Origin: Symsagittifera roscoffensis
Lineage: Eukaryota > Xenacoelomorpha > Acoela > Convolutidae
Assembly: GCF_963678635.1 (NCBI RefSeq)
Contig: NC_087065.1
Span: forward strand, 13,990,743 to 14,054,742
DNA length: 64,000 nucleotides
Reading direction: 5' to 3'
Of this stretch, positions 50,894 to 61,205 are shown piece by piece. The notes under the pieces are model-generated. The model ran no database searches, was not told where the DNA came from, and saw only the letters and a list, made by a program, of their open reading frames with translations. Position 1 is the first letter of the stretch, and every line of letters begins with the position of its first letter. A program made the position numbers and the translations under genes.

Positions 50894-52513
50894 TCAGACC
50901 GTTGTGACACCTGATGAGGATGATGATACTGTAAGCGAAAGAGGTGAAGGAGCGGGTGATGGTGAGAATGAGGGCGGTGTCATGGGCTGTACAACACAGG
51001 TGCTAGGCGATGGCGAAGGCACTGGACTTAGAGAGGCGGTTCCTGTCGACATGTTTCCGGCCGAGGATGTCGGACTTCCGTGGCTAGTCGCGGGCGACAC
51101 TGGGGATATGGTGCTGTTAGTCGTGTAACTTCCGTTCGGCGAGGTCTTCGCTTGCGTTACCAATCGTGCAGATCTGCTTGTATCTACGCCATGTTTGATC
51201 TTGATATGGGCGACCAATTTATCTTTCCTGTAAAATATCTCTTGGCAATATGTACACGTGTAGCTGTGCACCTTCAGATGAAAGTGGTTCAAATGCCTCT
51301 TCATCGTGCTTTGACTAGCAAACTCTTTGGAGCATACTGTGCAAGGCCACATTTGTTTAGGCGTTCCGTTCGCATTCAACGCTGAAGATCCTTTCATCGG
51401 ACTCGGAGGCGCTCGGGTGTTATTTTTCTTGTCCGAATTCTTTCCTCGACTCGGTACTTTAGTCGGCTTTGAGTCCACGTGTATCTGCAGAGGTGAATCA
51501 GAACTGCCAAATGTCGAGATTTCCGGAGACGACAATCCGGCGCTCGATTTTCGGTTCGCTGTAATCACTGAGGAAGGCACTGCGTTCGGCTCCGATTTGA
51601 CATTAGGTCCGAATATCGAGCAATCTCTATGCTGCTGGGCTAATGCAGCATAAGCTGACGCCGCGGCTGACTGTGTAAAAATATTTGAGACCGAATTCAA
51701 CAGAGGTTTGATGGCACTGAAGTCCAGCTCTGACGCATTAGCGTTGGCTTTTGTGGTGTTTCTCAGGAGCGCGTTCGAGAGATTAAGAAGAGCCTCGTTG
51801 GTTGCAAATGATGGCGTCACTAGTTTGGGTGCCGCCGGGTATACAGGTGTGTAATAATTCATAGCCCTGGTCGCTTTTTTGGCCAACTGGTCGCTGACAT
51901 CTTGCAAACTTTTCCTCTTTAATCCTTTTGTTCGTTGGTCACTTTTCCTTTTCGTGTCTTCGTCTCCCGAAATTCCACTGTCTGAGTTCGGACTGTGTGA
52001 GTTTTCGATATCTTCGCTTTTGAATTCACCGTTGCAGTAATACATGGTTTCCGAGCAGAGGCTACTCGGCGGTTCCGGCAATTCGTCCATTTCCAGTTCG
52101 GCTTCGCAATTCGCACCCGAACCGAGCGAATTGTCGTTCAGATCCGATTTGATAAACTCCGAATATGCAGGCGTGTTGTGATAAGAGTGGCGTTTATCTT
52201 GAAAACAAAAATTCTTCGCGAACTCGTCCCAAGTATGGACTAAACTACTTGGCTGTTTGTTTTTCGGATCTGAATTGGTAGAATTGTTGTTGTCTGTCTG
52301 TTTGGAATGCTTATCGTCGAAGAACTTTGCTGCTGGTCCTGGCGATGTGTATGCAGCCGCCACTGACGCAGCTTTGCTGGACTGATATGCGGATAGTATG
52401 ACAAAATGCATGCCATATTCTGTGCTTAGGAAGTCAACTGTTTTCTTGAGAATGTAGAAGGCATTGTTGAATCTGTCCTCGTCACAGAACGAGGCGACCA
52501 AAGACGTGTCCAT
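50894..52513 (-). CDS. C2H2 zinc-finger protein, single long exon, 539 aa
   Basis: One uninterrupted 539-codon frame from the ATG at 52513 to TGA at 50894. Two C2H2 fingers lie near the C-terminus: residues 389-412 (WPCTVCSKEF...HLNHFH) and 418-441 (YTCTYCQEIF...HIKIKH), both C-x2-C-x12-H-x4-H, joined by LKVHS. A basic patch around residues 190-220 (KRKSDQRTKGLKRK) could be a nuclear localisation signal. The ~98 residues after finger 2 are Ser/Pro/Thr-rich, as in activation or repression domains. The N-terminus (MDTSLVASFCDEDRFNNAF) matches no domain I know. Codon use and length make it a real gene; a DNA-binding transcription regulator is the likely role. A non-coding 5' exon upstream is possible; no coding intron is needed. 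Family not identified. Confidence 0.85.
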   Translation of the reverse strand: MDTSLVASFCDEDRFNNAFYILKKTVDFLSTEYGMHFVILSAYQSSKAASVAAAYTSPGPAAKFFDDKHSKQTDNNNSTNSDPKNKQPSSLVHTWDEFAKNFCFQDKRHSYHNTPAYSEFIKSDLNDNSLGSGANCEAELEMDELPEPPSSLCSETMYYCNGEFKSEDIENSHSPNSDSGISGDEDTKRKSDQRTKGLKRKSLQDVSDQLAKKATRAMNYYTPVYPAAPKLVTPSFATNEALLNLSNALLRNTTKANANASELDFSAIKPLLNSVSNIFTQSAAASAYAALAQQHRDCSIFGPNVKSEPNAVPSSVITANRKSSAGLSSPEISTFGSSDSPLQIHVDSKPTKVPSRGKNSDKKNNTRAPPSPMKGSSALNANGTPKQMWPCTVCSKEFASQSTMKRHLNHFHLKVHSYTCTYCQEIFYRKDKLVAHIKIKHGVDTSRSARLVTQAKTSPNGSYTTNSTISPVSPATSHGSPTSSAGNMSTGTASLSPVPSPSPSTCVVQPMTPPSFSPSPAPSPLSLTVSSSSSGVTTV

Positions 52514-55500
52514 GATATTCTTCAGTTTAAGGGGTCACGTCCACTTCGACTTTCGTCTCCAATTCGGAAGGGGTCAAATACAAATGCGGGAGGTCAGGTC
52601 AAGATATGGATGTTTAAGAGCAATCACTCTCAAATCAAGGTAGAAACACAAATTGTTCAGCAACAATAAACCTGAAACACATTACCAAGAGTTAAGTCAA
52701 AGTTACGGATCGATGGAATATCAAAATTAATTTAAGTTATAATATATAGCCAGTATATTAAGTTATAATATAAAGCCGTATGAAAAATGAAAATACCCAA
52801 TGCAAAAAAATGAAGAATTATAGTAGATGAAATTAGATTTCTAAAATTCTCTACAAATCGGTTAAAATAATAACAAGAAGCAGCCTCACCTTTTTCTTTA
52901 TTTTGGCAAACTAAATTTAATTTAATTTTCAAAATGATAGTGTTTACACTTCTGTTCAATAGGAGCAATTTAAATATTATGGGAAAATATAAAATCCGGG
53001 TTTTTTGAGGAAGGGAAAAAGAGTGAGAGAGCGATTAAAAGATAAAAACTAAAATAGGCAAATGATCGCAGTCCCTTTTAATTGTTCGAATTTATTAAAG
53101 TAGATATATTTATATTTGTTTGAAAATATGTTACACATCCAACGAATTCCAAACAAGCTTCTACTTGCACACGTGGTGCTATTCGACGTGATCACTCATC
53201 CAATAAGAATTAGAGGCAAAAACAAAACAAAACAGAGCAAAACAACTGCCGCCGCTGGGCTATTTATCCCAGTACCCCCATTTTGGCTTCCATAGAGCTT
53301 GAAAAATTGTAAAGCTAAGCTCATCGTACGTACAATGTGCTGCTAAGCTGCGATCCATTGAATCAGACAAAAAAAACATAAAACTACTACGGTTGTAACT
53401 AAGAACTTATCAACTTCAGAGTACCTTGATTAGATAGAACCTTCGCTTTGTTTAGTTCTCGCCTATTAATTTTTGGAACCGGGCATCTAACAGATAAAAA
53501 GAGTCACTCTATTACAAAAATAATGAAACTAACTTACAATAGTAGGCACTGGCTTTTCGTCCAAAATCAATATATCCCAAAAAATCAGTTGCTATTTCGC
53601 CAGTTTTATCTATCCCTTTCAATTTAGTTAAACGTGATATCGGTCGGTGTTTTAATGTGGCTTTAAATGTTGAGATGTTTGCAATGTACTCTTAATGGTA
53701 GCGAGCTAGTGGCAGATGTTACGCCTCGTTGAGGCAAGGAAGGCCCTTTCTCTTTCTCTCTCATTTCTTGTAGTCACAGCACAGTCATAATGTACCTCGC
53801 TCACTGTTTTTCCCCTAGTCTTACGCATAGCACTGGCTGGTGGTATTTTCAGATCTGCGCTGGCACTTTGTTTAGGGAAAGCTCCCTGCCTTTTCAAAAC
53901 TCCCAGTGTCGTTAAACTTCCTCTAGCAACTATTTCGCCTCTAATTTATTAAAACTACACTGAAAACGGCTTAAACCCTCAAAAAGCTGTTCTTAATAGG
54001 GCCGTGGGAAACTTGCAAATTGAATTTTTTAATTATGAAAGTTGAGATATAATTTAAAAATTATGACCTAGGTTGATTTTTAAAATGATCTGCTGGTACC
54101 TTACTTCAACTTCTGATTTTTGCTGAGTTTCTGTCTGGTACGGGATACTATCTGGGACAGGGGAAAATATAACTAGCGCAATACAGAGTATGGAATACAG
54201 TGTATTTTACACACTTGGTACTTTTACGATGATGATAGTTTGGACAGATAAATGGAAGCAAAGCGAAAGCGAGCGGCATCAACGGGGAAAACTAAACTGA
54301 CTGTGAAAAAATCATTGAGCAAATTAAATTCAGGCAAAACGACATTTGTGCAAAAGTGTAACATCAGGCGCAAGGCACGCGTGCCATGACTATCATCTTT
54401 GCCTACGTGGTGTAGTGGTACCTTCCACTATTCGTACTCCTATGCCTAGCAATGTTTCCCAACTCAGACAAAAAAGCAAGGCTAAACTAAAAACTGACAG
54501 GACAGTTTTCTCTTTTCTAGTTGTGCTTGCATCTTGCGATTCTCTTTTAAAATGACAATGAAAAAACTATGTCAGCAATGAAGGACGTTCGCCCTAAAAA
54601 CCCAATAAGGCCCGACGATTATTTTTGTCAGTTTTTCAGATGACAGTCTAGAAAAGGGGCAAAACGTGTTGCCGTTTGAAGTGTCAGTTTGAACTTTGAA
54701 GTTTTACTTACCAAATTTGGGTCTTAAAATTGCTTTAATTCTAAGAGCGCCTCTCAGTACATCTGGTTCATTGAAAATAAATAACTGCGTAAACAAAAAT
54801 TTATTAAAATTTAGAAATATTTAATCTAACAATTTAACTTGCTATTGGGTGCTTATTAAATTTTTATTATTCTTAAAGGCAAGTTAAGCAAGATGCTACC
54901 CGAATATCAATAGATGGGTTGAAAGTCAAAAAATGCGGATATTACTAATTCAACAATAAATTTTCGGTCCATATGACAACGAACCTGGTTAAGTGGGCTT
55001 AGCAAGTACAAGTACCTGTACACGGCTTCAGTAGTAGCAACTGTCTTTTCAAAGCGGGTTTTCCTGATTATTGTTTCAATTTTCTCTGAGCAGTGTCTCG
55101 AGGCAGGTGTTTTAAAATTAGTCACTTTCTAGTCGCTTTTTAATCGCAGCAAAATAAAGAAAAGCACGCACGTTAAGTTTCAATTGAGGCAAAATGAGAA
55201 AGCGAGAGGGCTTCATTTAAACGTGTAAAAAGCGCGGCGTATAAGGTAGCACAGCTTCGAGATTAGACAAAAAAGCTTCAACCTCTTATTCATCTAAGAC
55301 CTGCTTTGCTTAGTACGATGGTACCGAAGTTTTACCTGTGCCAAAAACGCCAACCTTTAGCCACATATATACACACACAAATGTACCATGAATGAACTTT
55401 AACAATTCAAACGCCGCAAAGTTGAGAACAGCTATAAAACAGCCCAATATAATAAAACAAAAAAAAACATTAGATTTCTACCGAAAATATACGCAGTTAA

Positions 55501-58378
55501 ATAAAACTTTAAGAAATTAAAAACTTTTTGAAACACCGAACGTAACGGAAAAAAAACAATCCTTGACTCACCTAAAAATTGCAAATGAAAAGAGCGTTTT
55601 GTTCTATAATTGTTGTTAATACGAGCTTCAGGGTATTGAATTGTTTGAATTTTTGCTTGATAATAGACAACTGGTTTGTATTTTGGCTTGACAAAATGAG
55701 TTTAACACAAGCTTACTTCTAGGTAGATTGGGCAATTATACTTTCATAAAAGTAGCCAGGTTCTGGATAATTGAGTACCTGCTAAATTAGCGTGACGCAT
55801 TTTCAAGCTCTGGGCTCTTACTAATATGGCCTCAAATATTCTACAAATTGTACTTGTTGAAACGTGCTTAATTGATTTGGATGCTGCGTTTGAATACTTT
55901 TAGGGCCAAAATGCCTGGATTGTTAGCCGTGGGTGGGTCCACCAATTTGTCTGTATAAAATCAATGGGCACAACAGGTGTTGTAAAGCACAGCTGGTAAA
56001 CTCTAAATTTCTCAAGCGAAACTTTAACTATTTTTAAGACAAAATTATAAGATGATCTAAATGAGATCCAAATTCAACTGCGTGTTGTCAAAATAGAATA
56101 GGAAGGTATACCTTAATTATCTAGCCAATAAATTAGGGATCTACAATCAAAGGTGCATAATTAAATAATAGGCAACTACCGTAAAAGGATAGATGACAGC
56201 ATTGCACACTTTATTCGCTATAACCATGACAACTCATAATTAATATATACTTACCCACGTTAGCAGATAAAAAGTCGAATCACCACCAAAAACAGGATGC
56301 GGACTCTAATATTAATTGATAGGGTTTGTAATTTATCGAATATTCAATTCTACAGATCTCAACTTGAAATTATTTTAAAATCAATAGGACCGAAAGGAAA
56401 GGTCTAAGCCGCAATCAATAATCAAACCGAAGTATTATCACTTTCGAACCTTGAAACCGCAAATTACCCCAAAAGCACCATTTGGATGGGCTACAAGTTC
56501 AACTCAGATAGTTAGTACAATATGCTATCCTTCTCAACAAGGGAAAGTCAGCGAGGTATTATAAACAAAAGTTAAATGATTCGGGCTCGCCTGCATTTTG
56601 TATACACCATATATCAAAAGCAACACCAAGGAGCCATTGAAAGGAAATGATACTTCAGTATGGAAGCTATAATTGTGCATCTTATCTCATCCAATACCTT
56701 TAATTCAAAATCTTGGTACTTGTAAGAATCAGAAAGGTTTCACGATTCCGATTGAATTATCTGAATCGTTGGGCTAACAAAACTCATCTTAAGTTTAGTT
56801 TTCCAGCACCTTTGTATGTTCGGATAAACAAAAGGAGACAAATGTTTAGACTAACAAATCCCACGTTTATAAACACTGCATCAGATTCTGGGGTTAAGAT
56901 TTGACTTAACCCTATTTGGGTTTAGGTTGATACCGAATAAGACCAATGATGGCGTTTTCTTATCAATTAAAACAAACCAGCCTCTTAATAAAATGAAACA
57001 AAAAAGGCGAATTTTAACTTACCTTGTTTTTAAAAACCAAGCAAGCAACAACTGTCTTTTTTTTAACAAAAACTGTATAAATGTGGTTTAAATAGTTAGT
57101 TGGTTTGGCAAGCATGAGCCCACCTGAAATAAAGCCCAATACGATTATGCTGATTAGGAAATGAAATGTTTCCGCGCACTATTAGTGGGATAAAACGAAA
57201 CCCAGCTACACATTGGCTGATAGAAGCAGAAAAAGCGGAAAAAGTGGGAAAAATAAGGGGGTGATGGGGGGTAGAAAAGAAAACAGGGCGAATTGAAGTT
57301 GCTGATAAAGTTAAATTACCTGTAGATCAAAGTGACAAATTGTGTTTGAGGAGCGCAAAGCAAAGAGTGTTAGAATTGAATTTTGGGGAAACTGCTCAAA
57401 TCAAATCGAAGAGCTAAAAATTTGAGAAGCAATTAGCGCGAAATTTTTGCGGGCAAAACTGGGAAAAGGAAATATCAAAAGAGGCAACACGTTTTTTATT
57501 GTCGACGGCGGCAGATGTTTAAATTGTAAACATCTATTAGTTCGCTAATTGAATATTTAACGCAAGTGTTTACAATATTATTACGTCGAACCCTTTTCCC
57601 GGGGCTAAATAAAAAGGGCAAATATCTCTATCTCTCGCAGTCAGCAGCAATTCTCTTCGATGCGGAAACCTTTTTTGACTTAGTACAGCTAGGGACCGGT
57701 GAACGGGGGAAATAAAAAAACACCCACAGGTACACACACAGGGAAGAAGGAAGGGGAATTAACAACAGTTAGCAACACAGATTGCAACAAACATGCAAGT
57801 GCCTGGGTGGGTACTCGTTACTCCTCTCCTCGTACTACTACAAATGGAAGGTACAATTTCACTTCTCCCCTCGCAACGACAACAACAACAACAACAAAAC
57901 CCTTTTCTTTGCAACAACTGCTTCAAAAGAATTGCAAAGATGTTGGGTGCTGTTTTTCTGTTCTAGTTGCTTTAACTTGCTGCTGTAAATAAACAATGAA
58001 ACAGCCATAAAGCAGATGTATTTCAACAGCAGCCAAGCACAAAGGCCACTTTAGAAAGGGTTAACGCTTAACAGTAAGGCTCCCTCGTCTCTGTCTATTA
58101 AATATGTATGTTGCTACAAAAGCCCCTTTGAAAAACGATATAAAGCTGACTCTAACTGAAGTGACTCACTTCAATAAAACCCAGATGTCAATTGTCATGT
58201 GCTTCTCAAGTCAAGCACTAAACTCTCGAGCGTGAAATGTTGACGAAAAAGTTGTTGTTCACTCAAGTCTGACGCAACTGGGCTACTTGCTGTGATGAAC
58301 GCTTGAAGTAGCCCAATTCTAGTTTGCTGGTACCAACTAGCGATTTAACAATTATGAGAATCAAAGTCGCCCTTAACG
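52514..58378. other. Intergenic DNA upstream of the zinc-finger gene
   Basis: No coding exon recognised in nearly 6 kb. It is AT-rich and comparatively free of the SINE families that fill the rest of the window. A short (CAA)n run is at 57874-57898. A pyrimidine stretch CCCTTTCTCTTTCTCTCTC at 53743 and TATCTCTATCTCTCGCAG near 57622 look like splice acceptors, but no exon can be attached. It may hold regulatory DNA of the zinc-finger gene. Confidence 0.35.
58279..58315. promoter_or_regulatory. 10-bp inverted repeat upstream of the TATA box
   Basis: TGGGCTACTT (58279-58288) and its exact complement AAGTAGCCCA (58306-58315), separated by 17 bases and about 75 bases before the TATA box. It could bind a dimeric factor; function unknown. 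Confidence 0.35.
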
Positions 58379-58390
58379 TCATGCTTCCTT

Positions 58391-58398
58391 TATAAATA
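58391..58398 (+). promoter_or_regulatory. TATA box
   Basis: TATAAATA in a strong context (TTTATAAATAGATC), 94 bases before an ATG in a good context. A transcription start around 58420 is inferred from the usual ~30-base spacing. Confidence 0.4.
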
Positions 58399-58484
58399 GA
58401 TCAGTATCAGATACATACAGGAAGCAACCAACGAATCGACAGGAACAATTTTTCAAAACATATCGTGGAAATATCAAAGAGAAT

Positions 58485-58580
58485 ATGGAGCTCAATTACA
58501 CGACCAAGTCGGCATACATTATTAAGACCATTTATGAGCGAGGTGAAAGACCAACCTATAAGTTGGTCAAGTCAGTGTGG
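58485..58580 (+). CDS. Possible first coding exon, unidentified
   Basis: Behind the TATA box, ATGG at 58485 opens a frame MELNYTTKSAYIIKTIYERG that continues through RPTYKLVKSVW to a possible donor TGG|GTAACC at 58580 (phase 0). Read on without splicing, the frame stops at 58598 after 37 codons. I do not recognise the peptide, and no downstream exon was found before the window ends. It is either the start of a gene extending to the right, a micropeptide, or chance. Confidence 0.3.
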
Positions 58581-58901
58581 GTAACCAATCGCTGTTAAGC
58601 CTGGATGCGATTTTCTTCCTTAGTTAACTGGGCTTGGATGGTAATAGTTGTCCGGTAAATTACTGAAAACTTCAAATGCAACACTCATATGCTTAGTACA
58701 AAGGCATACAATACTTGCCACTTGCGATACAATACAAAACAGAAAGTATCAAAACTCACACCAGGACAACAGAAGGCAAAAATAGAATCAGAAAACTTAA
58801 CAAGCTGTAAACAAGCCAAAAATACCTGAGATGAAACCTTTTAAGCCGAAAAACTGAAAAAAAAAGACTCAAAAACTGATATAAATTCTTCGTCTTGCAA
58901 T

Positions 58902-59400
58902 TCCCCTAAATACACACAAGCATACTAAAACTTTTTTTGCTCATGAAATGACAAAATATGAGGCCAAATGGCCGATATAATATATGCCGAAACTTTTCAA
59001 CCCCAGGAAAAAAAGCAAAAAAATGAAATTTAGAAATGACCTTTAAACTAATAAAGTTGTTAAAGCCACATACCCTTAAATACACACACACACTTTTGTT
59101 TCGCTCATTAAAAAACAAAAAGCGAGGCCAAAAAGCCGATATTATTAGGCCGAGAAGAGAAAGAAGAAACGAAACAATGAATAAAAAAAAGAAAAAAGAC
59201 AAAAAACTGATAAAAAGTTGCAAAAGTCCATTTCCTTCATTACACATTTTTTTGCACAAACTTTTTCGCTTATTGAAGGACGCAATATGAGGCCAATAAG
59301 CCGAAATAAAATAGGCCACAATTTATTTAACCGGGAAAAAAGAGAAAAAAAAATTAAAAAAAAAAAAGAAATAAAAAACAAGTTGGTAAAATTACAACTT
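58902..59400. repeat. Decayed ~165-bp tandem repeat, three units
   Basis: A block ending in GAGGCCAAATGGCCGATATAATATATGCC (58960) recurs diverged at ~59125 (GAGGCCAAAAAGCCGATATTATTAGGCC) and ~59289 (GAGGCCAATAAGCCGAAATAAAATAGGCC). Each is preceded by AAATACACACA-type sequence. Related single blocks are at 43.26, 43.84 and 37.96 kb. Confidence 0.6.
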
Positions 59401-61205
59401 GTAAAACAAGTTGGTAAAAATCAAATTTCGAATAGGACGGATATTCAAGATACTAACATCCTCAAAATATGTCTGCTGCAGTTCCAACAGAGAGACAAAT
59501 GGAATTGGAGATCATCATATGGACAAAGTTGTTTACTTGAAAAAAGTCTTAGTACCAGATTGCCATACCCTTGCTTATCGCAAGAGTAATTAAGAACCAG
59601 AATTCCTTTTTATAAAATAGGAACAAAAATAAACAAAACATCGCCACTTACAAGAACGGTTATAAAAGTTAGAAGAGCGCAACATATCGCTCGTTAATTA
59701 TTCCAATTTGGTAAAACTGGCAACTTTCGAACCCTAAAATTGTTTACAAAAAAATCACAGGCAAAAAACCATGATTGAATTTGGGCTCAGGACATTGATA
59801 TCTTTTAGAGGGGGTAGAAAACATTTTGTCAAAAACAAACGCTTAGTTAAAAAGTTACTGAATAATAAACGAAGCAAGCTCCCAAACATCTACAGTTGAT
59901 CGCATTAACCCATGTAGTTTTTCTCGTTTTCCCCCACTAATTTGAAGACGGGCATGGAATTTCACTCGGTTCTCCGCATTCCGAAAAACTTGGCCCCTAG
60001 AACAGCCATCATAAATGACAACCAAACCTCCCTCTTGAGCGTCCACTGGAAAAAGTTAATTCCCCTTTTCGGTCGGTTTTGAGGCTAGAGCACCTGGGAG
60101 AACTGCAATGAAAGATCATATGAGACTAGTCACGAAAATTCCCTATCTCTCTCTATGTATCTATCTCTCAAACAGAACCGATCACTCCAATTCAATCAGA
60201 ACTTCGGAACCGAAATCAGTGTAGCTACAACAACGACACGAAGCACAAATTTTCCGAACTTTTTTCAAAAGTCCCAACAAAAACACAATGCTTAGAATCA
60301 GGGGAGGATTTGGGGGAGGGGGCTCACGGATTCTGCTCCTTGACCAGAAGGGTCCCGTCTTCGATACCAATTTACGACATCCAGTTTTGCCCGACGAACC
60401 TTGGAACTTTCCCCAAAGCCGCCTTTGGCGCCAATAACTACTGTAAGAGAGATGGAGCGCGCGTCAGAGAAAGCATCTTTTGGTCGAAACCGTTCAATAA
60501 GTGGCCAAAAACATCACTTTTTTTGCATCAACGAAAAACACAACTGCATAGAGCAGTCTAGAAACACCAGTTTTAAAAGGCGTTTATTGTTTGATGAGTG
60601 TTCACTAAGCCAAAAAAATTATTAGACTCGCATTGGGTCAAAACACAAAACAACTGGCATGAGAAATGGTCGTCATGAAAAAAATGAGCGATTCACTTTT
60701 AAAACTCTTCTTTACCATAAACGAGCTGAACTTCTTTGCATCATAATAATCAATTTTTCCCTTCAAACTGACACACAAAAATTGACAAAGCCAAATAATA
60801 TTGCCGAAATCATGTAGAGCGAAAATAACGTTTCAGCAAAAAAGTTTAATCAAGGTTAATAAATTAACACAATGGAAATACTAGAAAAAATCAACAAAAC
60901 TGACAACTATAAAAGAAATTGTTTAAAACAAAATAAAACTTCGTGACGTGGGAACTAAGCCGTCAAAACAGAAGCAGAAAAACAATAGGCCTGAAAATTG
61001 CAATTTCATGCATACAGAAAACAATTAAGTCCGGCCATGACTCGAATCTAAAACTTAAAGATGCAAAGTTAACCGCGTTATCTCTAGGCCATGTGGAAAG
61101 GAGACTGGAATATGCTAAAGCACAATAATAAAGCAAGTTCATTTTCTACAGATTTGTTGCCGATTACTAGCCATTTACTCTCGCTATTTAAAAAACTCAA
61201 AAACT
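59401..61205. other. Intergenic DNA with G-rich repeat
   Basis: At 60300-60540 GGGGAGGATTTGGGGGAGGGGG, AGAAGGGTCCCG and TTTGGCGCCAATAACTA resemble the G-rich repeat of 14.9 and 40.5 kb. No gene recognised. Confidence 0.4.
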
